Origin: Planctomycetia bacterium
GTDB taxonomy: Bacteria; Planctomycetota; Phycisphaerae; UBA1845; UTPLA1
Length of the DNA: 64,000 nucleotides
NCBI GenBank assembly: GCA_015075745.1
Contig: JABTTW010000002.1
Span: forward strand, 310,001 to 374,000
Direction of reading: 5' to 3'
The notes below the pieces were generated by a model that ran no database searches, was not told the DNA's origin, and saw nothing but the letters and a program-made list of their open reading frames with translations. Positions within the stretch are counted from its first letter, which is position 1; every line of letters starts with the position of its first letter. Below are positions 35,105-42,638 of this stretch, piece by piece. The translations under genes were made by a program, and so were the position numbers.

Positions 35105-38100
35105 ATGTTCAAAGAAGTGCCGAGCAGTTTTGACTTCCCGAAGATGGAGAAGGATATCCGTACTTTCTGGGAGTCGAACAAAATATACGAGCAGTCGCTG
35201 AAGCAGCGCGAAGGCGGCAAGCCTTTCGTCTTCTTTGAGGGCCCCCCCACCGCCAACGGACTGCCGCACCCAGGGCACTGTCTGACCCGGGCGATCAAGG
35301 ATTTGTTCCCGCGGTACAAGACGATGACCGGGCACTACTGCCTGCGCAAGGGCGGGTGGGACACGCACGGGCTGCCGGTCGAGGTGGAGGTGTGCAAGGA
35401 GCTTGGCATCCATACGAAGGAGGAGATCGAGAATTACGGCATCGAGGCGTTCAACCGCAAGTGCCTGGAGAGCGTGTTTCGGTATACGAAGGAGTGGGAG
35501 GACCTGACGCGGCGGCTGGGGTTCTGGGTGAATCTGGACGAGGCGTATGTCACGTATCACCAGAGCTATATCGAGAGCGTGTGGTGGTCGCTGAAGACAC
35601 TGTTCGACGCGGGGTTGCTTTATCAGGGGCACAAGATTGTCTGGTGGTGGGCGCAGGGCGGGACGGCGCTATCGAGCGGGGAGGTTGGGCAGGGGTATCG
35701 AGAGGTGGATGACCCGAGCGTATACGTGCGCTTCCCATTGGTGCCAAACGTCGAAACGTCGAAAGGTCGAAACGTCGAGATTGAGAAGGCGCTGGCCTCG
35801 GGTAAGCCGGTGAGTCTGCTGGTTTGGACGACGACGCCGTGGACGCTGCCGTCGAATACGTTTGCGGCGGTGCATCGGGATTTTGACTACGCGATTGTGC
35901 ACGATGAGGAAACGGGCGAGCGGCTGATCTTCGCGGCGGGGCTGGTGGAGGCGATCGGCAAGAAGGCGAAGAAGAAGTCGTGGACGGTTGAGGCGACGAT
36001 CAAGGGGGCAGACCTTGTCGGGCTGAGCTATCGGCCGCCGTTTGACTACTATCGCAAGCGGCCGGCGAAGGACTTCGTTGCGCACGCTGAGGCGGGGATT
36101 CCGCTGGGAGATTATAAGTCGGAGCTTGTCGCGGGCGGCACTGACTTTGCCTGCTGGCGGATTCTGCACGCGGACTTTGTGACGCTCGACAGCGGCACGG
36201 GGCTGGTGCACGAGGCGCCGGCCTTCGGCGAGGTGGACTACGAGCTTTTGCAGGAGGAGCGCAAGCGCTTCAAGAACCCTGAGTCGATCCCGCTGCTATG
36301 CGCTGTCGCGCCGAACGGGAACTTCACCGCGGATGCGCCGACGTACAAGGGGCGATGGGTGAAGGATTGCGACAAAGACATCGTGCGCGAACTGAAGGAG
36401 CGGACGGTGCCGGGCTCGAAGATTCCGCTCCTGATGCATCAGGAGCAGTATCGCCACGATTACCCCTTCTGCTGGCGGGCGGAGCAGGACCCGTTGATTC
36501 AGTATCCGCGGAGGAGCTGGTTCATCCGCACGACGCAGTTCAAGGATGCGATGCTGGAGAACAACCAGCACATCAACTGGCTGCCGGATCACATCAAGAA
36601 CGGGCGCTTCGGGAAGTTTCTGGAGAGCAATGTCGATTGGTCGCTTTCGCGCGAGCGGTATTGGGGCACACCGCTGCCGATCTGGGTGTGCGAGAGGTGT
36701 GGGCAGATGGAGGCGGTTGATTCCTATGATTCGCTTCTCTCCAAGCCGGGTATCGATGGGCTGGGCACATGGGAGGCGGCGAAGAAGGAGGACCCGGGGC
36801 TGAGCGAGCATCTGAAGGTGCATAAGCCTTACATTGATGCGATTACGTTTGCGTGCGCGAAGTGCGCCGCTAGTGGGTCGGAGTCCGCCCGGACTGAAGT
36901 CCGGGGCTCCTCAGAAGGCACGCCGGGGCGGATGCGGCGGGTGACGGAGGTGATTGACTGCTGGTACGACAGCGGTGCGATGCCGTTTGCGCAGTGGGGT
37001 TGGCCGCACCAGGGCGGGGAGATGATGTCGGCGCAGTTTCCGGCGGATTTCATCAGCGAGGCGCTGGATCAGACGCGCGGGTGGTTTTATTCGCTGACGG
37101 CGATCAGCACGATGTTGTTCGGCGAGAAGGGCATTGCGCGGATGCAATTGGGGAAGGAATATCCGGTGCCGTTTCGGAACTGCATCGTGCTTGGCCTGCT
37201 GATGGGCGAAGACGGGCTGAAGATGTCGAAGTCGAAGAAGAACTACAAGGAGCCGACGCACATATTCGAGCACGAGGGTGCGGACGCGATGCGGTGGCTG
37301 TTCTTCTCTGGGCAGACGCCGTGGACGAGCATTCGCTTTCAAGAGGCGGCGATCGCCGAGGGGCAGCGGGAGTTTCTGATTCGGCTCTATAACTGCTACA
37401 GCTTCTTTGTGATCTACGCGAACATCGACAAGTGGACGCCGGACGGCAAGGTCGCGCGCGGATCGGCGAGCGAGCTGGATCGATGGATGCTGTCGGCGCT
37501 GGATGCGTGCAGCGTTCGCGTGTACGACTGCATGGAGGCTTACGACAATTACAACGCGGCCAGGGCGCTGGTTGAGTTTGTCGATGCGCTGTCGAACTGG
37601 TACGTCCGCCGGAGCCGGGAGCGATTCTGGCGAAGCGGGATGGATGAGGACAAGCGGTCGGCCTATGCGACGCTGTATCACTGCCTGGTGGAGACGGCGA
37701 AATTGATTGCGCCGTTCACGCCGTTTATCGCGGAGGCGATGTATCAGAATCTTGTCGTGGAGGGCGGCAGGGAGAGCCATGGAAAGCAGCCTCAGAGCAT
37801 TCATCTTTGCGACTATCCGGTGACGGCGGAGACGCGCTCGCGGGTCGAGGCGCGGATTGAAAAGACGCTCAACGAGGAAATCGAGATGGTCCGGCAGGTG
37901 GTGTCGTGCGGACGGGCGGCGCGGGCGGCGACGAAGCTGCGCGTGCGGCAGCCGCTGCCGAAGATGGAGCTTTTCCATCGGCGGGCCGACTTGATTCGCA
38001 AGCACGAAGCGCTGATCCGTGACGAATTGAACGTGAAGCAGATCGACTTCGTCAGTGCGGCGGCGATCGATCAATATGTCCATTACGACATCAAGCCGGA

Positions 38101-38614
38101 CTTCAAGAAGATCGGCCCGAAGTTCGGCCCGCTGGCGCCGAAGATCAAGGCGGCGCTGGGGGCTCATCCGAATGTGGATTCGATCGTGAAGCAGCTCGAA
38201 CAGACGGGCACGTACACGCTGACGGTTGATGGGCAGGAGGCGGAGCTTTCGACGGACGAACTGCTGGTCGAGCTTCATGCCCGAGAGGGATGGGCGGCGG
38301 AGCGTATACCGGGTCAGGGGATTCTCGTGCTCGACACGCATCTGACGGACGCGCTGCGGGATGAAGGGGTGGCGCGGGACTTTGTGAACGTCATTCAGCA
38401 GACGCGGAAGAATCTGAACCTACAATACGAGCAGCGGATCGACCTGGCGATCGTCGGCGGACCGGAGGTTCAGCGGATCGTCAATGGATTCGCGGAGTAC
38501 ATTCGCGGCGAGACGCTGGCGCAGAACCTGCTTTCGACGCCGATGCCGGACGTTGCGCCAGCGAAGGCGGAGTCGGAGGGGCTGACGGCGGAGATCAGCG
38601 TGAGGCCGGTTTAG
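35105..38614 (+). CDS. ileS: Isoleucyl-tRNA synthetase
   Basis: A 1169-residue class I synthetase charging tRNA-Ile. The HIGH-type motif is LPHPGHCLT (His55, His58), the editing domain has LLVWTTTPWTLPSN, and KMSKSKKNY lies near residue 706. Length and domain order fit the long bacterial/eukaryotic-type IleS. Two insertions stand out: a four-unit octamer tract at 35746-35777 just before the editing domain, and a palindromic repeat (36880-36912) encoding an unusual Ser/Glu/Gly-rich stretch before MRRVTEVIDCWYDSG. Both keep the frame. A GGAG lies 11 bases before the ATG. Confidence 0.95.
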   Translation: MFKEVPSSFDFPKMEKDIRTFWESNKIYEQSLKQREGGKPFVFFEGPPTANGLPHPGHCLTRAIKDLFPRYKTMTGHYCLRKGGWDTHGLPVEVEVCKELGIHTKEEIENYGIEAFNRKCLESVFRYTKEWEDLTRRLGFWVNLDEAYVTYHQSYIESVWWSLKTLFDAGLLYQGHKIVWWWAQGGTALSSGEVGQGYREVDDPSVYVRFPLVPNVETSKGRNVEIEKALASGKPVSLLVWTTTPWTLPSNTFAAVHRDFDYAIVHDEETGERLIFAAGLVEAIGKKAKKKSWTVEATIKGADLVGLSYRPPFDYYRKRPAKDFVAHAEAGIPLGDYKSELVAGGTDFACWRILHADFVTLDSGTGLVHEAPAFGEVDYELLQEERKRFKNPESIPLLCAVAPNGNFTADAPTYKGRWVKDCDKDIVRELKERTVPGSKIPLLMHQEQYRHDYPFCWRAEQDPLIQYPRRSWFIRTTQFKDAMLENNQHINWLPDHIKNGRFGKFLESNVDWSLSRERYWGTPLPIWVCERCGQMEAVDSYDSLLSKPGIDGLGTWEAAKKEDPGLSEHLKVHKPYIDAITFACAKCAASGSESARTEVRGSSEGTPGRMRRVTEVIDCWYDSGAMPFAQWGWPHQGGEMMSAQFPADFISEALDQTRGWFYSLTAISTMLFGEKGIARMQLGKEYPVPFRNCIVLGLLMGEDGLKMSKSKKNYKEPTHIFEHEGADAMRWLFFSGQTPWTSIRFQEAAIAEGQREFLIRLYNCYSFFVIYANIDKWTPDGKVARGSASELDRWMLSALDACSVRVYDCMEAYDNYNAARALVEFVDALSNWYVRRSRERFWRSGMDEDKRSAYATLYHCLVETAKLIAPFTPFIAEAMYQNLVVEGGRESHGKQPQSIHLCDYPVTAETRSRVEARIEKTLNEEIEMVRQVVSCGRAARAATKLRVRQPLPKMELFHRRADLIRKHEALIRDELNVKQIDFVSAAAIDQYVHYDIKPDFKKIGPKFGPLAPKIKAALGAHPNVDSIVKQLEQTGTYTLTVDGQEAELSTDELLVELHAREGWAAERIPGQGILVLDTHLTDALRDEGVARDFVNVIQQTRKNLNLQYEQRIDLAIVGGPEVQRIVNGFAEYIRGETLAQNLLSTPMPDVAPAKAESEGLTAEISVRPV
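35746..35777 (+). repeat. Four tandem octamers inside ileS
   Basis: Four consecutive 8-bp units, three AAACGTCG and one AAAGGTCG, lie within the coding sequence before the CP1 editing domain. They encode part of a polar insertion (NVETSKGRNVE). Confidence 0.9.
36880..36912 (-). repeat. REP-like palindrome in frame within ileS
   Basis: A GC-rich palindrome with core CCGGACTTCAGTCCGG, flanked by GGAGCC and GGACTCC-like ends. It matches, on the opposite strand, the intergenic palindrome at 48750-48783 after cysC. Here it is translated without breaking the frame. Confidence 0.8.
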
Positions 38615-38645
38615 CGCGGGTCGCCGAAACGATTGCGAGGTCAAC

Positions 38646-39143
38646 ATGACGAGACTTGAACTGCTGATCGATCGACTTCAGGTGGCGCGGGGATGGACGC
38701 AAAGCCTGATCGCCGACATTGAGGAGTCGCGCTGGTTTGAGATGCCTGGCCCCGGCGTGGGGCATCCGGCGTGGCAGATCGGCCACCTTGCGGCGTCACA
38801 GGTCGCGCTGGTTCACATGCGGTGCTTCGGGAAGAAGTCTTCGGATGTGGTGGGCGAGTCGATCATTCCGACGTTTGGCCGGGGCTCCACGCCGGTGGCG
38901 GACAAGTCGAAGTACCCCCCGCTGGCCGAGATTCGATCGATGTTTGACGGCATCCACGCGGATGCGATCGGACTCATTTCAAACATGAAGGACGCGGAGC
39001 TGGACGAGTCCGTGAGCGGCGATCCGCATCCCCTGTTCAAGACGAAGGGCGGCGCGATCGGGATGACGGCGATGCACGAGACGTTTCACGCGGGACAGAT
39101 CGCGATGACCCGGCGCATCTTCGGCAAGGCGCCGCTCAGATAA
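38646..39143 (+). CDS. DinB-family metalloprotein
   Basis: A 165-residue four-helix-bundle protein of the DinB/YfiT type. The metal-binding His residues are visible in HPAWQIGHLAASQ and in the C-terminal MHETFHAGQIAMTRR, typical of the H-x3-H of the family. DinB-like proteins include thiol S-transferases and proteins of unknown role; the reaction cannot be told. GAGGT precedes the ATG by five bases. It starts 31 bp after ileS and may be co-transcribed. Confidence 0.85.
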   Translation: MTRLELLIDRLQVARGWTQSLIADIEESRWFEMPGPGVGHPAWQIGHLAASQVALVHMRCFGKKSSDVVGESIIPTFGRGSTPVADKSKYPPLAEIRSMFDGIHADAIGLISNMKDAELDESVSGDPHPLFKTKGGAIGMTAMHETFHAGQIAMTRRIFGKAPLR

Positions 39144-39145
39144 TG

Positions 39146-39799
39146 TTATGAATTGCCGGGCGAGGCGGCGTTGACCTGGGCGCCGCGCTGCTCTTTCTTG
39201 ACGACTTCGCGCACGCGCTTCAGCGCTTCGACGTACGGCTCACCGATGGTCCGCTCTTCGGCAGTGGTGTGCTCGATGATCCATTTCTGCATTTCGTCCT
39301 GCGACTTGGGCCCGCTGCCGCGGAAGCTGCCGGCGACCTTCTTGGTGAATGCGGCGTCCTCGGCATACTGCGTCAATCGGTCGCGGATGAAGTCGTTACG
39401 CTGCTGGGGCGTTGACTGCTCGGCATACTTTTTGGCGTCGTCCATGAAGGCCCGCTTGGCCTGACGGAAAACGGCGTCGGCGAAGGCCTGGCGCTGCTCT
39501 TCGTTGATCTCGTCGAGACATTCCTTGAGCTCGGCATCGCGGCCGGGCTTCATCATCTGGGTCTTCCACTGCTCGAGAAACTGCTCCTGCTCGACCTGTG
39601 CGAGCCGGGCGAGTCCGCGGGAATCGGCGATGTAGTTCACCAACTCGGCGGCCTTGGCCGTGGCGATGTCGGGGCGCGACGGTGTCATGGCGATGTCATA
39701 TCCGAACCAGCCCGCAATCAGCAGGACGCCGGCCATGCCGCCGATGAGGGCGGCCGGGCGATGTCGTTTCACTACTTGTTTCACTTCACCTGTCGTCAT
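39146..39799 (-). CDS. Single-pass membrane protein, unknown function
   Basis: A 217-residue protein with one N-terminal helix (ALIGGMAGVLLIAGWFGYDIA, about residues 16-36) and a long charged helical domain rich in Gln, Glu and Lys (LKECLDEINEEQRQAFADAV). The C-terminus is presumably periplasmic. No family is recognised; relatives with this layout look like envelope scaffold proteins. GGAG ten bases before ATG 39799 supports this start over one 18 codons earlier. It is convergent with dinB, with a 2-bp gap. Confidence 0.6.
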   Translation of the reverse strand: MTTGEVKQVVKRHRPAALIGGMAGVLLIAGWFGYDIAMTPSRPDIATAKAAELVNYIADSRGLARLAQVEQEQFLEQWKTQMMKPGRDAELKECLDEINEEQRQAFADAVFRQAKRAFMDDAKKYAEQSTPQQRNDFIRDRLTQYAEDAAFTKKVAGSFRGSGPKSQDEMQKWIIEHTTAEERTIGEPYVEALKRVREVVKKEQRGAQVNAASPGNS

Positions 39800-39870
39800 C
39801 AAGAGCCATCTCCATTCGGCCGTTCGCGTAGGGCGTCCGGGCGAGTCCATCATTCATACGAGGAAGCAGT

Positions 39871-40461
39871 CTATCGGGCAACCTCATCACGGGCGGTGCG
39901 AGGTTTGAGATCGGCGTTGAGGGTATTGAACGAGCCCTGGCCGTCGCCTTTGTGAAAGGGCTCGAACTCCGAGATCAGCGGCATGTCGGCCCGACCCATG
40001 CCGAATCCCTTGGCGGAAGCCAGCGATTCCTGCCCCACTTTTTTCCCGGCATAAACATCGCCCATGAGCCATTCGTAGCTGGCGCCCTCGGTTTCGCGCC
40101 AGGTGGTGCGGGACCCGAACTGAGCGGACAACTTGTGATCGGACGGCAACAGGCGCCGATCGGCGGGGCAGAGGAGCACATCCGTTTCGCCGGAAAGATA
40201 GGGCTTCAACACGTCGCCCAATGTCGGCCAGGCAGGATCATGGATTTGAACTGACCGGAGCTTTGAAACGGCCGGCCAGATGTCGCCCGAATCCTGAAGA
40301 TAGGCCGTCAGGCCTTCGCCGATTGCGCCCAGATTGGACAGGCAACGGGCCCTATCTTCGGCTACGCCCTTCGCCCGATAGCCGGGAATCAGGAACATCC
40401 CCGCGAAGCAGATGACCACAACGCCGATGAGGATTTCGATCTTGGTAATGCCTTGTCTCAC
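39871..40461 (-). CDS. Type II secretion/type IV pilin-like protein
   Basis: A 196-residue protein starting with a prepilin-like segment: a Gly at residue 4, ITKIE with Glu at +5 after the cleavage site, and a hydrophobic helix LIGVVVICFAGMFLIPG. The usual GFTLIE is varied to GITKIE. The rest has a CLSNLGAIGEGLTAYL helix, VLLCPADRR and DMPLISE, a pattern common to planctomycete H-x9-DG/DUF1559-like pseudopilin proteins. It probably joins a pseudopilus or surface assembly. No secretion ATPase is nearby. Confidence 0.75.
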   Translation of the reverse strand: MRQGITKIEILIGVVVICFAGMFLIPGYRAKGVAEDRARCLSNLGAIGEGLTAYLQDSGDIWPAVSKLRSVQIHDPAWPTLGDVLKPYLSGETDVLLCPADRRLLPSDHKLSAQFGSRTTWRETEGASYEWLMGDVYAGKKVGQESLASAKGFGMGRADMPLISEFEPFHKGDGQGSFNTLNADLKPRTARDEVAR

Positions 40462-40681
40462 AGACTCGAACCAATCCGATCCGCCGCCGGGACCTACGGG
40501 TCCCGGGGCCTGGAAATCAAACGGGCTCCAGCATCCTAGTTAACGGATGTGGAGCCCTCACATGATTGAACTTAGGTGGGCGGCGGGCCCTCGTCAAGGA
40601 TGGCCTGCTCATAGACCCGACCGATCTCGTAAGATCATTCTTCAACGCGGTTTATTGCTGAGCCCGGAGCAAGGCCGGGGT

Positions 40682-41305
40682 CTAGCTTCGCGACGTCAGG
40701 GCCTCGATCGGCTTTTTCGGAGCGCCACCGGGCAGCCAGGTGCGGATTTCGCTGATTTCCGGCTCGATGGATTTAACTTCCTTGCCGCAGAAGGTGCGGA
40801 TGACCATTCGGCGGGTTTCCCGGGGGAGGAGCGGCCCGCGCCATTCATCATCGAGCTGTAGGGGCGTTGCGGCCCAGACGGCTGATTCGGTGGCTGCATT
40901 GCCATCTCCATCCAGTCCCACGAGTCGAAGCGAGAGCATGGAGACGGTCTTGTCGCCCGTGTTCTCGACGCTGACTGTAGCCCTGCGATAGCCCCAGCGG
41001 TCGGTGGTTTCGCCGATGCCGGTGCAGATTTTCAATTCGTCGCGGTATTCGGGGGCCCGAACATCATCGATCGCGTCGGCCAGGACCGGGGGCAAGGCGG
41101 CCCTGATTTCCGGCAGGGTCTGCGCTGCCTGCTGGACGAGATCCACGAGATTTGTCGACTTCTTGTCGAGGAGTCGAATGCCGTACACCGCGACCCCGGA
41201 AACGCAGACGATCGCGGTCACAAGGACCGAACTGAGCCCCAGTGCGGTTACGGCCAGGAAGCCCATGGGCTTGCGGACGACTGCGGTGGATGGATCATTA
41301 AACAT
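40682..41305 (-). CDS. Membrane-anchored protein of unknown function
   Basis: A 207-residue protein. One membrane helix near residues 16-40 (AVTALGLSSVLVTAIVCVSGVAVY), then a short helical linker and a beta-sandwich-like domain (ATVSVENTGDKTVSMLSLRLVGLDGDG). No enzyme motif is seen. GGGAG precedes ATG 41305 by eight bases, which rejects the longer frame from 41464. It faces fliM divergently with 261 bp between them. Confidence 0.6.
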   Translation of the reverse strand: MFNDPSTAVVRKPMGFLAVTALGLSSVLVTAIVCVSGVAVYGIRLLDKKSTNLVDLVQQAAQTLPEIRAALPPVLADAIDDVRAPEYRDELKICTGIGETTDRWGYRRATVSVENTGDKTVSMLSLRLVGLDGDGNAATESAVWAATPLQLDDEWRGPLLPRETRRMVIRTFCGKEVKSIEPEISEIRTWLPGGAPKKPIEALTSRS

Positions 41306-41566
41306 GGCGAAACTCCCTTTATTGCGCACACTGCCGAACGACGGCGCTGTCGTTCCGACTGAGTGAACCACGCTACCAGTTGTATTGGCCGCGACCGGGA
41401 TATTATTTCCGCGATCGCGGCAGGGAACCGGCCAAACCGGGCAGCCGGGCCTGTTTGCGCCCATTGAGGGCTTCAGGCATCCTTAGAGCTTGTCCGATAA
41501 GAAGGCGTGACCGGGTGGGAAACTCGGCAATAACGGCCGACCACTGGCGTCGCCTTCCGGAAGATT

Positions 41567-42562
41567 ATGGCGGACATCCTCGATCAAAGCGAAGTAGACG
41601 CCCTGCTGGCCGCCGTGTCCAGTGGAGACACGTCAACATTTGAGAGTCGCGGCGGCGAGCCGAGCCCGCGCGAGTTCAGCGTCTACGATTTCAAGCGTCC
41701 GGAGCGGGTGAGCAAGGACCAGATGCGCTCGCTTCAGGCGATCCACGAGGGATTCGCCAGAAACTTCGGGGCGTCGCTTTCGGCATTTTTGCGGACGATC
41801 GTTGAGACGCGCGTGGCCACGGCGGAGCAACTAACCTACAGCGAGTTCATTCACTCGTTGCCCAGCCCGACGTCGTTCAACATGCTTTCAGCGCCGCAGC
41901 TTGCCGGGCAGGTTTGCCTGGAGTTGAGCCCACTGATCGTGTTCCCGATTGTCGATCGGCTTCTGGGTGGCACGAATTCGGACATCTTCATCCCGCAGCG
42001 ACCGCTGACTTCGATCGAGCAGCGACTGGTGAATCGGATCATCGATCGAGCCCTGGGCAGTCTGACCGAGGCGTGGTCGGAGCTTGTGGAAGTCAAGTTC
42101 GAGCTGGCCGGTTCGGAGAGCAACCCGCATCTGGTGCAGATCGTCGCGCCGAATGAAGTCGTGGTGGTCATCGGCTTCGAGATCAAGGTGGGCTCGCGCG
42201 CGGGGACGATGAGCATCTGCATTCCATTCAATGTGATCGAGCCGGTCATCGGCAAGCTCGCGGTGCAAAGCTGGCTGGTCTATTCGACAGGCGGAAGCAC
42301 GTCGGATCAATCGCGCCATGTGACGCGGAACCTGCGGAAGGCGGAGTTGCCGCTGACCGCGATGCTGGGCGAGACGACGATCACGGTGAACGAACTGATG
42401 GACCTGGCGCCGGGCGACATCATACAACTGGAGAAGCTGATCGATCGCGACTTTATCCTGGAGGTGCGCGGTCAGAAGAAATTCGCCGGAAAGCTCGGCA
42501 AGCTGCGAGGCAAGCGCGCCCTGCAGATCACGCGCAATGCCGACTCCGAAGAGCCGCTCTGA
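41567..42562 (+). CDS. fliM: Flagellar motor switch protein FliM
   Basis: A 331-residue FliM. The CheY-P binding peptide is at the N-terminus (LDQSEVDALLAAV, residues 5-17). The middle CheC-like domain has YDFKRPERVSKDQMRSL, EFIHSLPSPTSFNM and FPIVDRLLGG. The C-terminal SpoA domain ends LEVRGQKKFAGKLGKLRGKRALQI. It forms the rotor C-ring with FliG and FliN. No other flagellar gene is in the window, so fliM is isolated from its cluster. GGAAG precedes the ATG. Confidence 0.95.
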   Translation: MADILDQSEVDALLAAVSSGDTSTFESRGGEPSPREFSVYDFKRPERVSKDQMRSLQAIHEGFARNFGASLSAFLRTIVETRVATAEQLTYSEFIHSLPSPTSFNMLSAPQLAGQVCLELSPLIVFPIVDRLLGGTNSDIFIPQRPLTSIEQRLVNRIIDRALGSLTEAWSELVEVKFELAGSESNPHLVQIVAPNEVVVVIGFEIKVGSRAGTMSICIPFNVIEPVIGKLAVQSWLVYSTGGSTSDQSRHVTRNLRKAELPLTAMLGETTITVNELMDLAPGDIIQLEKLIDRDFILEVRGQKKFAGKLGKLRGKRALQITRNADSEEPL

Positions 42563-42638
42563 CACGATCTGTATCTGCGCGACAGCCGCAAGCCGAATTG
42601 CGATTCAGAGAGCGCCGGCCGATTCCAAGAAGAACGAC

